Shown in pieces: positions 46,591 through 55,452 of a stretch of DNA of 64,000 bases. Below the pieces are notes generated by a model. The model was not told the origin of the DNA. It worked only from the letters and a program-made list of their open reading frames with translations, and made no database searches. Within the stretch, counting starts at the first letter, position 1. Every line of letters starts with the position of its first letter. A program made the translations under genes and the position numbers. The stretch is from Ignavibacteriales bacterium (GTDB lineage Bacteria > Bacteroidota > Ignavibacteria > Ignavibacteriales > Melioribacteraceae): contig JACKAA010000003.1 of assembly GCA_020635275.1 (NCBI GenBank), positions 62,001-126,000 of the forward strand, written 5' to 3'.

Positions 46591-46785
46591 ATGAAAAAAG
46601 TAATTGCAGTTTTAGTTATAGCACTATTTATTATTGTGGGCTGTCATGAAAGCAGTTCTATTGTTGCACCAAACAATTCAGATGTTAATTTAGAAAAAAA
46701 ATCTGATGCAACTGAATTTGTTCCAACTGAAGTTGATAGCAACGCTACAAATGGTCAAGGAAGACCAGCTTTACCGAGAGTTTAG
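46591..46785 (+). CDS. Small lipoprotein with a proline-rich tail
   Basis: A 64-residue protein with a ribosome site (TAGGAG) and a lipoprotein signal, lipobox IIVGC (Cys18). The mature part is polar and ends NGQGRPALPRV, a compact basic/proline tail. No family recognised. It faces the broken sensor kinase gene across a terminator. It may be an outer-membrane lipoprotein or a secreted peptide precursor; the latter is speculation. Confidence 0.6.
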   Translation: MKKVIAVLVIALFIIVGCHESSSIVAPNNSDVNLEKKSDATEFVPTEVDSNATNGQGRPALPRV

Positions 46786-46793
46786 TATATAAT

Positions 46794-46820
46794 AACCTGC
46801 CGGTGTTAAACTGGCAGGTA
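46794..46820. terminator. Convergent terminator hairpin
   Basis: ACCTGCC (46795-46801) pairs with GGCAGGT (46813-46819) over an 11-base loop, between the lipoprotein gene and the histidine kinase gene. The T run on the plus side is interrupted (TATTTTAATTT). Confidence 0.6.
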
Positions 46821-46824
46821 TATT

Positions 46825-47877
46825 TTAATTTAGGGGTAATTGTACAGTGAATTTTGATCCAACACCAAATTCACTTTCAACAAGAAGTTTTCCACTTAAA
46901 TGTTCGGTAAACCTTTTCGATATCGATAATCCTAATCCAGTTCCTTGAAAGGCCTTTACAGTTCCTTCACTCAACTGCTTAAATTCCTGAAAAATAATTG
47001 GTATTTCATTATTCTTAATTCCAATTCCGCTATCCGAAACGCTAATATTTAAAAATCCATTATCAATATCTGATATAATAGAAATACTACCTTCTTTAGT
47101 AAATTTAATTGCATTATTAACCAGGTTTTCTACTATTACTCTAAACATACCTTTATCAGTATATATAAATTTTGCATTCTCAGATAAATTTAAACTAAAA
47201 TCAATATTTTTTAATACCACCGCTCCCTTAAAACTGTTATAGATTCCTTCCAATTCTTCGTGAATATTAACTTCAGTTATATTAATTTCAAATTCATCAG
47301 ATTCAATTCTTGCTAAATCCAAAATCATACTTAACGTATTTAGTAATCTTGTTCCGGTTCTGTTTATACCTTCAGCCATTTCTTTAAGTTCTTTTGATTC
47401 AACTTCACTGGAAAGTAATTCTGAATAACCTAAAATTCCAACTAAAGGTGTTCTTAGTTCATGGCTCATATTTTCAAGAAATACAGATTTGGTTTTATTA
47501 GCAGCTTCTACTCTTTCAATTGCAACTAATAAATCTTCTTCAGTATGTTTTCTTTCAAGAATTTCATTTTCAAGTTCTTTAGTTCTTTTTTTAACAATAA
47601 ATTCAAGCTGCTCTTTATGTTTCTTTAATTCCAATTCATTTTTTCTTAATGCCGATTCAGTTTCCTGAATAGTTTTTATATTACTTTCGAGAATTCTACC
47701 ATGTTTTTTCTTTTGCTTGTACAAATAAAATATAAATAGAGTTATAGCAATTAAGAGTATTGAAAAACCGATAAATATTCTTGTAACAAGATTTTGATAT
47801 TTGTTATCCTTATTTAATAATTCAATTTCTTTTTCTTTTATTAACAAATTCTGTCTAACTTCTAAATCAGCTATCAT
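46825..47877 (-). CDS. Sensor histidine kinase, C-terminal fragment (membrane helix, coiled coil, HisKA, HATPase)
   Basis: A 350-residue frame starting at an internal Met. One membrane segment (VTRIFIGFSILLIAITLFIFYLY, about 31-53), a coiled coil (about 60-115), the HisKA dimerisation box with ENMSHELRTPL (phospho-acceptor His), and the HATPase domain with N box VENLVNNAIKFT, G1 SDSGIGI, G2 GTGLGLSI. This reads as the kinase half of a TPR-sensor kinase whose N-terminal half lies in the next open frame upstream (48296-49057). The frame continues upstream of the Met with DSIYTVENKK and back through TPR sequence, so the Met at 47877 is not the true start. Confidence 0.85.
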   Translation of the reverse strand: MIADLEVRQNLLIKEKEIELLNKDNKYQNLVTRIFIGFSILLIAITLFIFYLYKQKKKHGRILESNIKTIQETESALRKNELELKKHKEQLEFIVKKRTKELENEILERKHTEEDLLVAIERVEAANKTKSVFLENMSHELRTPLVGILGYSELLSSEVESKELKEMAEGINRTGTRLLNTLSMILDLARIESDEFEINITEVNIHEELEGIYNSFKGAVVLKNIDFSLNLSENAKFIYTDKGMFRVIVENLVNNAIKFTKEGSISIISDIDNGFLNISVSDSGIGIKNNEIPIIFQEFKQLSEGTVKAFQGTGLGLSISKRFTEHLSGKLLVESEFGVGSKFTVQLPLN

Positions 47878-48295
47878 TTTTTTATTTTCGACAGTATAAA
47901 TAGAATCTCTTAAATGTAAATATCTTTCAGTTTTATCTAATGCATTTTTATAATCACCTAAATTCTTAAAAACCGAAGCAAGTTTTAATGTGTAAAAACT
48001 TTCTTCTTCAACAAGACGTAATTCACTGAATTTAGAAATTGATTCAATTAAAAATTGTTTTGCTTCAAATAAAATTTGGAGATTTGGACTTGAATTTTTC
48101 TCCTTGTAATTATTAAAAATATCTAATTTTAGTAAACCTATATTACCAAGTTGATGTGCAACTCCAAAATTATCCTTTAATTTTTTGAAAATGCAAGAGT
48201 TTGATCAAATGCTTTTAAAGGCTTTTGAATATTTATTGATTCTTGAATATGCAATACCTAGATTTCCAAGAACAATAGAATAATTATATGAATCT

Positions 48296-49057
48296 TTAAT
48301 CTTTTTGTATATTTTTTTGCAGTTTTAGGTTTTTAATAGCATTAGTAAAATCACCTAATTGTATTTTTGCTATTCCTATATTTATTAAATGAATTGCGAT
48401 TTCACTTTTATTATTATTTTTTATCGCAATTTCTATTGCCTGATTATAATACTTTAAAGATTCATGATATCTTTCAAAAGCAAAAAATAACGTTCCTATC
48501 AGTGAAAGATTTTTTAATATTCCATCTGAATTATTAAGTGATTCATGAATTTCCAAAGCTTCACTATAATTTTCAAAAGCTTTTGGAAATTCAGAAAGCA
48601 TATAGTATTCAATACCAATATTACTTAGCACTGAAGCAATTCCATTTTTATCATCTAATTTCCTAAATATTTCAAGAGCAACTTTATGTTCCTCAAGAGC
48701 ATCATTTAATTCCCCTTTATACCTTAATGCTTCACCTAAATTTTTTAGTGAATATGCTTTGCCTTTTTGCCAATTAATTTTATCTGACAATACAAAAGCT
48801 GAATCAGCAAATCTTTTACTTTTTTCAAAATTTGTTGGAGCATAATTCCAAGATATTTCATTAAGTATATTTATTTTGGATGTATCACTTGTCGTTTTAT
48901 TAAACAATGTAACTAGGCTGTCAAAGACAATATCAGATTTATCGGTTAAATCATTGGTTTGGCTATTTGGCTGTGAGAGTAAAATTGAATTATATAATAA
49001 AGAAAGAGAAAGAATTATGACTATATTTCTCGAGAAGTTTTTTCGTATTCTAATCAT
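48296..49057 (-). CDS. TPR sensor domain, N-terminal fragment of a histidine kinase
   Basis: A 253-residue frame with a signal peptide or signal anchor (NIVIILSLSLLYNSILLSQ) and about five tetratricopeptide repeats (for example GKAYSLKNLGEALRYKGELN, GIASVLSNIGIEYYMLSEFP, ILKNLSLIGTLFFAFERYHE, EIAIHLINIGIAKIQLGDFT). It ends at a stop just after KNIQKD, where the frame breaks. These repeats form the periplasmic sensor part of the kinase downstream. On its own it would be an exported helical protein. Confidence 0.75.
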   Translation of the reverse strand: MIRIRKNFSRNIVIILSLSLLYNSILLSQPNSQTNDLTDKSDIVFDSLVTLFNKTTSDTSKINILNEISWNYAPTNFEKSKRFADSAFVLSDKINWQKGKAYSLKNLGEALRYKGELNDALEEHKVALEIFRKLDDKNGIASVLSNIGIEYYMLSEFPKAFENYSEALEIHESLNNSDGILKNLSLIGTLFFAFERYHESLKYYNQAIEIAIKNNNKSEIAIHLINIGIAKIQLGDFTNAIKNLKLQKNIQKD

Positions 49058-49219
49058 TATTAAGCTTCTGCATTATTAGAAATAATAAAATTAAATGATA
49101 TAAAAGAAAGAAATATAATTTTAGTCTAAATTCTATAATTTATCAAGCAAAGAGTTTGTTATTTTTATACGGTTAATTCTATAAGAAATGTTTACAATTC
49201 ATTACTTTAAATACATATT

Positions 49220-50113
49220 ATGCCTAATACGCTTGCTCATATTGCAATAAACGGATTTTCTACAAAAAAAATATCTGCCTCCTCATCTCTTCTCTGGATT
49301 TATTTGGGCTGCATAATTCCTGACATCCCTTGGATTATTAGGAAAATTATTTCCGTTTTATCACCTTCAATAAATGGTTATGATTTACAAGCTTATGTAA
49401 TTGTACAAGCGACTTTATTTTTCAGTATTATTTTAAGTTTTTCATTTTCACTTTTTAGTAAAAATATTTTAAAGACTTTTTTGATTTTGTCATTTGGATC
49501 TTTACTGCATTTACTCTTAGATCCAATTCAAATTAAGTGGGCAAATGGAGTTCATTTATTTGCACCGTTTAGTTGGGATATGACAACTTACGGAATTTTT
49601 TGGCCCGAAAGTTTTATTACCTATCTGATGACAATTTCAGGAGTGATCTTCTTTGTTTTTTATTGGAAAGAATTAAAAATTATTAAGCCAAATATATTAT
49701 TCAAAAAAATAAATTCTTTTCTAGCTTTTTTGATAATTCTAATTTATTTCGTTTTGCCATTGATTTTTATGAACAATGTTGTAAAATCCGATAATCATTT
49801 TATTTCTACGCTTAAAATAGAAAATGAAAGAATTGGTAAATATGTAGAAATGGATAGAAAAGATGTTACTTTTAATGAGCAAACAAACTCATATTGGATA
49901 AAATCATTCAACAAAGATCTAATTGAGTTAAAGAATATAGAAAGATTATATAGCAACAGAATTTCAATAAAAGGAAGATTTATTTCAAATAATTTAATTA
50001 GTGTTATTGAGTATCATGAAAATTGGGAAGCATTTAGAGATGGAGCATCTTATTTAGGAATTTTACTAATTATATTTTCTTGGATTTTAGCCTTTAGAAA
50101 TTCTCTTAAATAG
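49220..50113 (+). CDS. Membrane metal-dependent hydrolase-like protein (YdjM family)
   Basis: A 297-residue protein with several membrane segments. The start MPNTLAHIAINGF with His6 and IYLGCIIPDIPWII, and SFGSLLHLLLDPIQIKW, follow the YdjM / LexA-binding inner-membrane hydrolase-like pattern (PF04307 group) with HxxxD-type His and Asp. A later part (about 190-270) is a beta-rich soluble domain, then a last membrane segment. The activity is unproven. It is a single gene facing a small minus-strand gene. Confidence 0.65.
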   Translation: MPNTLAHIAINGFSTKKISASSSLLWIYLGCIIPDIPWIIRKIISVLSPSINGYDLQAYVIVQATLFFSIILSFSFSLFSKNILKTFLILSFGSLLHLLLDPIQIKWANGVHLFAPFSWDMTTYGIFWPESFITYLMTISGVIFFVFYWKELKIIKPNILFKKINSFLAFLIILIYFVLPLIFMNNVVKSDNHFISTLKIENERIGKYVEMDRKDVTFNEQTNSYWIKSFNKDLIELKNIERLYSNRISIKGRFISNNLISVIEYHENWEAFRDGASYLGILLIIFSWILAFRNSLK

Positions 50114-50120
50114 TGTTCTG

Positions 50121-50399
50121 TTAATTAACTAACTCGTCAGAAAAATCGTTATGGTTTTCAAGATCATAATCTTCAAAAAAACTATGTGCCACATAATATT
50201 TTAGTAATTCTTTTGATCTTTTATCTGAATAATTCTGTTCAATTATTTTAAAGCATGTCAAAATAATTTTTTCAACATTACCATTTTGAACACTAATTTC
50301 AGGTGTTTCATCTATTTCTAATAATTTTGTTACCTTATTAACTAATTTATATGCAGAAATTGACTTCTCTAAATATGTATTCAAACAGCCCCCAAACAA
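50121..50399 (-). CDS. Hypothetical protein (92 residues)
   Basis: A short, mostly helical, acidic protein (KLVNKVTKLLEIDETPEI, CFKIIEQNYSDKRSKELLKYYV, SFFEDYDLENHNDFSDEL). No signal peptide or membrane segment. It does not match a family I recognise. It is convergent with the preceding gene, ending seven bases from its stop. Confidence 0.5.
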   Translation of the reverse strand: MFGGCLNTYLEKSISAYKLVNKVTKLLEIDETPEISVQNGNVEKIILTCFKIIEQNYSDKRSKELLKYYVAHSFFEDYDLENHNDFSDELVN

Positions 50400-50454
50400 T
50401 AGTTTAGTGTTTTTATGAATTATCGAATTATATAAGATTATTTTTAATATAAGG

Positions 50455-50588
50455 GCTGTATATTGTGCTGGATCACAAAATGCGTATCAATTTTTCTACT
50501 TATTTGAATTGTCTTTAAAAGACAAAATTAACTTCCTTTTGATTTGTTGGTCCTCAAAGGCTCTATTTTTATAGAGCCTTTTTTTTAG
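50455..50588 (+). ncRNA. Candidate small RNA upstream of an orphan terminator
   Basis: Three hairpins follow one another on the plus strand: TTGTG/CACAA (50463-50478), TTGTCTT/AAGACAA (50509-50525), and an 11-bp stem with a T8 run (50556-50588). There is no plus-strand protein gene between 50114 and here, so the terminator has no visible protein substrate. A short structured transcript is the simplest explanation. The promoter is not identified. Low confidence. Confidence 0.3.
50556..50588 (+). terminator. Strong intrinsic terminator, plus strand
   Basis: Perfect 11-bp stem AAAGGCTCTAT / ATAGAGCCTTT (50556-50566 with 50571-50581), loop TTTT, followed by a run of T. On the minus strand there is no T run after the stem, so it serves plus-strand transcripts; it may still help stop the minus-strand acyl-CoA synthetase gene ending at 50585. 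Confidence 0.8.
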
Positions 50589-52288
50589 CTAACCAAGTAC
50601 CTTTTAATTTTTTGAGTTGTTGTCTTTTCAAATTCATGCTCGCGAATGTAAAATCTTACTATCTTTTTATATGAAGTCAGGTTTTTGTTAACTCTATCAA
50701 TTTCTTGTGAAATTGTATCGTGAACTAAGTCATCATTAATTTTTATATCCTTTTCTTGAGATAGTAATAAAAATGCTTCAGCATCAACAACAATTTGAGC
50801 AGCAATTATTTCATCATGCTTATCATTTTTTTCACCATAAACCAAGCTCTCTTGTATATATGGACTATGATTTAATTGATCTTCAATTTCTTCCGGGAAA
50901 ACATTTTTTCCACTTTTAGAAATAATCACATTCTTTTTTCTTCCGGCAATATGCAAAAAGCCGTCTTTATCAATATAACCTAAATCACCAGTTTTAAACC
51001 AGCTTTCATCAAAGGTTTCTTTTGTTTGTTCTTCATTCTTATAATAACCTAGCATTACATTATCACCTTTTGCATAAATTTCTCCAATTCCATTTTCATC
51101 AGGGTTTACAATTTTTAATTCAACACTTGGAAGTGGTAATCCAGCAGCATCATTTTTAAAATTATCTATTTGATTTACAGTTAAAATTGGCGATGTTTCT
51201 GTTAATCCATAACCTTGTAAAAAGGCAAATCCAAATCCTTGTAAGCCTTCAGCAACAATTGGATCAGCAGCTGCTCCACCGACAATAAAAATTCTAATTG
51301 CTCCGCCAAATTTTTCTTGAAGTTCTTTAAATATTTTTTTCTTTAAATCTTTAATTCCCAGTTTTTGTGTAACGTTTGTAAGTTTTATTAATTTTGGAAC
51401 AAGAAAAGATTTTTTCTTGTCATCATTAATTGCTTTCATAACTTTCTTGAACATTTTATCAAAAAGTAAAGGAACACCTAAAACAATTGTGGCTTTAACT
51501 TTTTGCATATCTTCAGCAACTGTTTTTAATGAACGAGCATAATGAATGGATGATCCTGAATAAATTGGACATAACATTCCGCAAGTACATTCATAAGTAT
51601 GATGAATTGGAAGAACCGATAAGAATCTATCTGTCGGATACATCATTAACATACTTACCATATCCATTAAATTTGTTGCTAAATTTTTCTGGGAAAGCAT
51701 AACGCCTTTTGCTCTTCCAAGTGAACCTGAAGTAAATATTATTTCAGCCAGATCATTAGGATTGATTTTCGGTAAAATAGTAGTATCTCCAATTTCCTGC
51801 TTATCAATAAGTTTTTTCATACTTAAAAAATCATCACTTTCAGATTCTTTATCCATATTGATAAAATATTTTATACGTTTTAATAATGATTTATTTTCTG
51901 CAAAAACATTTGAAAAATTTTCTGAAAATATAATTGCTTCCGAATCAGATTCATGTACAATATTTAAAATTTCACTTTCTGTAAGATTTTTATCAATTGG
52001 AACAATAACATAGTTAAAACTCATTAGAGTTAGATAACTTATAGACCATTGTACGCGATTTTCAGCTATTAATGAAATATGTGTTCGTTCAGGTAAATTG
52101 AGGTTTTTTAGTGCTTTTCCAAATTTTATAATGTTCTCTTTCAATTCACTGTATGTTACTTTTTTTATAGGATATTCCTGCAAATCCTCCATAGCTAATT
52201 TTTCTTTATAAACTTCTGCGGAGTTGAACACCATTTCTTGTATGCTTTCAATTTTAGGAACTTTATGAAGTTTTAATTTATGTTTCAT
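50585..52288 (-). CDS. AMP-forming acyl-CoA synthetase (long-chain fatty acid-CoA ligase)
   Basis: About 567 residues. AMP-binding P-loop-like motif IIFTSGSLGRAKGVMLSQKN, the LQGYGLTETSP block, and the ATP/adenylate motif WFKTGDLGYIDKDGFLHIAGRKKN near the C-terminus; a Lys in the TTQKIKRY end is the expected acyl-adenylate Lys. It activates fatty acids to acyl-CoA. A longer reading starts at 52315, but the ATG at 52288 has AAAGAGGA immediately upstream and is the better start. Single-gene unit. Confidence 0.88.
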   Translation of the reverse strand: MKHKLKLHKVPKIESIQEMVFNSAEVYKEKLAMEDLQEYPIKKVTYSELKENIIKFGKALKNLNLPERTHISLIAENRVQWSISYLTLMSFNYVIVPIDKNLTESEILNIVHESDSEAIIFSENFSNVFAENKSLLKRIKYFINMDKESESDDFLSMKKLIDKQEIGDTTILPKINPNDLAEIIFTSGSLGRAKGVMLSQKNLATNLMDMVSMLMMYPTDRFLSVLPIHHTYECTCGMLCPIYSGSSIHYARSLKTVAEDMQKVKATIVLGVPLLFDKMFKKVMKAINDDKKKSFLVPKLIKLTNVTQKLGIKDLKKKIFKELQEKFGGAIRIFIVGGAAADPIVAEGLQGFGFAFLQGYGLTETSPILTVNQIDNFKNDAAGLPLPSVELKIVNPDENGIGEIYAKGDNVMLGYYKNEEQTKETFDESWFKTGDLGYIDKDGFLHIAGRKKNVIISKSGKNVFPEEIEDQLNHSPYIQESLVYGEKNDKHDEIIAAQIVVDAEAFLLLSQEKDIKINDDLVHDTISQEIDRVNKNLTSYKKIVRFYIREHEFEKTTTQKIKRYLVS

Positions 52289-52345
52289 TTTGTCCTCTTT
52301 AATAATATGACACAATAGTCTTTTTATATTATATAACTATATCTT

Positions 52346-52382
52346 AAAAAAAAGAAAGGCTGCTATTTATTCTAGCAGCCTT
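52346..52382 (-). terminator. Terminator after pepD
   Basis: AAGGCTGCTA (52356-52365) pairs perfectly with TAGCAGCCTT (52373-52382) with a 7-base loop; on the minus strand it is followed by a T run (complement of the A run at 52346-52353). It lies ten bases past the pepD stop. Confidence 0.85.
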
Positions 52383-52391
52383 AAAAATAAT

Positions 52392-53846
52392 TTATGAAAG
52401 TTCTTTTAAAATCCCTTTTAATAATGTATAAAATTTTTCAACGTCTTTGATATTAACTTTTTCTGTTGGTGAATGAGCCCCTTGAATTGTTGGTCCAAAT
52501 GAAATCATATCTAATCCGGGATATTTTGCACCTAATAATCCGGTCTCAAGTCCAGCATGAATTGCTTTTATTTCTGGTTCTTTTTTAAAAATTCTTTTAT
52601 AAACTTTTTGAGAAACTTTTAAAAGATTGGAATCAATATTCGGCTGCCATCCAGGATATCCGTCACCTTCTGTTATTTCAGAATTTGCTAACTTAAAAAT
52701 TGATTTAACCATATTTGCAATATTGTCTTTAGCACTTTCAATAGAGCTTCGTTGACTTGTACCAATTATAATTTCTTTACCTTCCATTTTTAATGTAGCT
52801 AAATTTGTAGAAGTCTCAACTAAATTTGGAATATCCGGACTCATTGAAACTACTCCATGCGGTAAAGCGAGTAATGTATTAACTAGTACTTCGGCTTGAT
52901 CTTTTTTTATAACCTTTGAATTTTTTGGTTTAGATTTTTTTATTTTTACCTCTAAACCACCGTCAACCGTTTTAAGCTCATTTAGTGAATCTGTAACAAA
53001 TTGCTTTATTGATTTTTTAACTTTGTTTACATTTATGTCTTTTACAAAAATTACTGCTTCAGCTTCTCTTGGAATTGCATTTCGTAAAGATCCACCCGAA
53101 ATATGTGAAATTTGGAAAGGTACATCAATTCTATTTAGTAATTGAGCCAATAATTTTATAGCATTACCTCTTTGTTCATGAATGTCTAGTCCAGAATGTC
53201 CGCCTCTTAATCCAGTTACCAAAATTTCAAATGCATCATCATTTTTTTTAGCTCTTGTGAAATCAACTTTAAATTTACCTGCTGTATCCTGACCTCCTGA
53301 ACATCCAATATAAAATGCACCATCTTCTTCAGAATCCATATTTAATAATGTATTACCTGAAATGAATTTTGATTGCAATTCTTTAACGCCTGTCATTCCA
53401 GTTTCTTCATCAATTGTACAGAGAATTTCTAACGGCCCATGTACAGAAGTTTTGTCTAAAGCAATTGCCATAGCCGCAGCAACTCCAATTCCATTGTCTG
53501 CTCCTAAAGTTGTTCCATCAGCAGTTAGCCATTTACCGGTATTTATCAATTTTATTGGATCTTTATCAAAATCATGTTTAGTTCCTTTATTTTTTTCACA
53601 CACCATATCAACATGACCCTGTAAAACAATTGTAGGCGATTTTTCCTTGCCTTTAGTTGCCGGAACTTTTATAACTACATTGCCAACTTTATCTTCTTTA
53701 AATTCAAAATTATTTTTACGAGCAAACTCCCTAACAAATTCAACAGCTTTTTCTTCTCTTTTCGAAGGTCTGGGTATTTGACTTAATTCATAAAAATGCT
53801 GCCACAGAAGTTCTGGTTTTAATCCTTCAATTGCTTTATTTGACAT
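52392..53846 (-). CDS. pepD: Aminoacyl-histidine dipeptidase (peptidase M20C)
   Basis: A 484-residue M20 metallopeptidase. Zinc-site blocks: LQGHVDMVCEKN, TTLGADNGIGVA, the catalytic Glu pair in CTIDEETGMTG, MDSEEDGAFYIGCSGG, and the late zinc His in FGPTIQGAHSPTEKV. It splits Xaa-His and related dipeptides in the cytoplasm. Length and motifs match PepD. Its terminator separates it from the acyl-CoA synthetase gene. Confidence 0.92.
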   Translation of the reverse strand: MSNKAIEGLKPELLWQHFYELSQIPRPSKREEKAVEFVREFARKNNFEFKEDKVGNVVIKVPATKGKEKSPTIVLQGHVDMVCEKNKGTKHDFDKDPIKLINTGKWLTADGTTLGADNGIGVAAAMAIALDKTSVHGPLEILCTIDEETGMTGVKELQSKFISGNTLLNMDSEEDGAFYIGCSGGQDTAGKFKVDFTRAKKNDDAFEILVTGLRGGHSGLDIHEQRGNAIKLLAQLLNRIDVPFQISHISGGSLRNAIPREAEAVIFVKDINVNKVKKSIKQFVTDSLNELKTVDGGLEVKIKKSKPKNSKVIKKDQAEVLVNTLLALPHGVVSMSPDIPNLVETSTNLATLKMEGKEIIIGTSQRSSIESAKDNIANMVKSIFKLANSEITEGDGYPGWQPNIDSNLLKVSQKVYKRIFKKEPEIKAIHAGLETGLLGAKYPGLDMISFGPTIQGAHSPTEKVNIKDVEKFYTLLKGILKELS

Positions 53847-53887
53847 GAAATTCTCCTTTAAGTTTTTACTTACAAGATTTATTTATT

Positions 53888-54970
53888 CTAACTATGTCGA
53901 ATATTTAAAATATCACCATCTTGAACAAGATAATCTTTACCTTCCAATCTCCAAACACCAGCATCTTTACATTTTGCAAAAGATCCATGATTCATAAAAT
54001 CATCATATCCAACAACTTCAGCTCGGATAAATTTATTATAAAAATCTGAATGAATTACACCAGCAGCTTCTTGTGCCGTATAATTTCTTTTTATTGTCCA
54101 AGCTCTATTTTCATCTTCTCCAACTGTGAAGAAACTCTGCAAGCCAAGAGCATCATATGAAGCGTGTAGTATTTTTGTTAATGCTGATTCCTTGATTCCG
54201 TAATCTTCCATGAACATGTCTCTATCTTCTTCACTCAATTTTGATAATTCCAATTCAAGTTTTGCATAAAAGGGAATTATCTTAACATTTTCATCATTAA
54301 CTAATTCTTTTGCACTAGTTAAATAATTTTCTGTCTCACCAATTGAATTATCATCAATATTTATTGCAATCACTAATTGCTTCAAAGTTAGCAACTGATA
54401 ACCAGATAAAAGCTTTTTCTCATTATCATCTAAATTCAATGTGCGTAAAGGTTTTTCCGCTTCAACGTGAGCTAAACATTTTTCTATAACGGGTAATTCT
54501 TTTTTTAACCTTTCATCCTTAGTTTTCATCACTTCTTTATTAATTTTTTCAATACGGTTTTCTAAGAATGCCAGATCATGAAATAAGAATTCATTTTCTA
54601 AAAATGAAATATCTTCGATAGGATCTATTTTGTTCATTGGATGCGGAACCGAATCCTCTTGAAATTGACGAACGACATAAAATAATGCATCATTATTTTT
54701 CACTTCATTTAAAAATGAATTAGTTATTCTTAATTTGCCGTCATCAGCAGTTCTTAATCCAGGTATATCATAAACTTCAATTGTTGCATTTACAGTTTTC
54801 TTGGGATTAAATATTTCTGTTAATTTATCCAATCGATCATCTGGAACTTTTACTACTTCAATGGTTGCTTTATCCAGACTAATACTTTGCTGAGTGTGAT
54901 CGGCTTGAGAAAGAATATTAAATAATGTTGATTTGCCGGAATATTGTAAACCTACTAATCCAATTTGCAT
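53888..54970 (-). CDS. ychF: YchF/Obg-type ATPase with TGS domain
   Basis: A 360-residue P-loop protein of the YchF group. P-loop GLQYSGKST (7-15), the switch-type DIPGLRTADDGK, a coiled coil at about 140-175, the YchF-type NIDD instead of the NKxD of GTPases, so ATP is likely preferred. A C-terminal TGS domain (VIHSDFYNKFIRAEVVGYDD ... DGDILNIRHS) ends it. P-loop and switch segments differ from the standard YchF (GLPNVGKST; DIAGLV), so this is a diverged member. It binds ribosomes or stress factors in known cases. Single-gene unit. Confidence 0.82.
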   Translation of the reverse strand: MQIGLVGLQYSGKSTLFNILSQADHTQQSISLDKATIEVVKVPDDRLDKLTEIFNPKKTVNATIEVYDIPGLRTADDGKLRITNSFLNEVKNNDALFYVVRQFQEDSVPHPMNKIDPIEDISFLENEFLFHDLAFLENRIEKINKEVMKTKDERLKKELPVIEKCLAHVEAEKPLRTLNLDDNEKKLLSGYQLLTLKQLVIAINIDDNSIGETENYLTSAKELVNDENVKIIPFYAKLELELSKLSEEDRDMFMEDYGIKESALTKILHASYDALGLQSFFTVGEDENRAWTIKRNYTAQEAAGVIHSDFYNKFIRAEVVGYDDFMNHGSFAKCKDAGVWRLEGKDYLVQDGDILNIRHS

Positions 54971-55061
54971 AAAAATACTTTTCCTTAAAAGAATTAAACA
55001 AGTATATAAATTTACAAAATTGAATAAGTAAAAAGAATAAAATGATTACATTAAGATTTTG

Positions 55062-55370
55062 TTAACCAACAATTTGAGTATGAAGAGCAATTTCTTCGAG
55101 AATTGACGAAACCTTTAAGCAAGACTGCATATTACCAGAAAAAACTATAGCTTTACCTTTAACATGAACTTCGAAAGCAAATGTTCTTGCTTTTTCAAAA
55201 CTGCAATTTATTGCTTTGATCAACTGATTTATTACTTCTTCAAATGTGTGATGGTCATCATTAAATAAAAACACTCTGTATGCAGTGTTTATATCAGTAT
55301 CTATGTCTAAATCAGTTTCAAGAATTCCTTCAGGTTTTTCTAATTCATATTTAATTGTTTTTAATAACAT
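55062..55370 (-). CDS. clpS: ATP-dependent Clp protease adaptor ClpS
   Basis: A 102-residue protein with the ClpS core: YRVFLFNDDHHTFEEVINQLIKAI, then FEVHVKGKAIVFSG. ClpS carries N-end-rule substrates to ClpAP. The NDDHHTF block matches the substrate-binding region, including the Asn-Asp-Asp pair. No clpA is next to it; it is divergent from the DUF151 gene. Confidence 0.88.
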   Translation of the reverse strand: MLLKTIKYELEKPEGILETDLDIDTDINTAYRVFLFNDDHHTFEEVINQLIKAINCSFEKARTFAFEVHVKGKAIVFSGNMQSCLKVSSILEEIALHTQIVG

Positions 55371-55452
55371 TTCGATGATAATTGAACAAATTGATGTAAA
55401 TTAATTATATTACCTTTTGAAATTATAAATTACTACAAAAATTGGTCAGATT

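Larger units (their letters stand above)
46825..49057 (-). pseudogene. TPR-domain sensor histidine kinase broken by two frameshifts
   Basis: The N-terminal frame (48296-49057) and the kinase frame (46825-47877) are joined by coding sequence in other frames. Reading on after the first frame, SYNYSIVLGNLGIAYSRINK is a TPR-like continuation in the +1 frame, then another shift near 48211-48230 joins the frame that runs KPLKAFDQTLAF ... DSIYTVENKKMIADL into the kinase. The first shift lies near a run of seven T (48312-48318). If repaired, one about 743-residue TPR-membrane-HisKA-HATPase protein results. It is either a pseudogene or an assembly error at homopolymers. No response regulator gene is adjacent. 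Confidence 0.85.
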
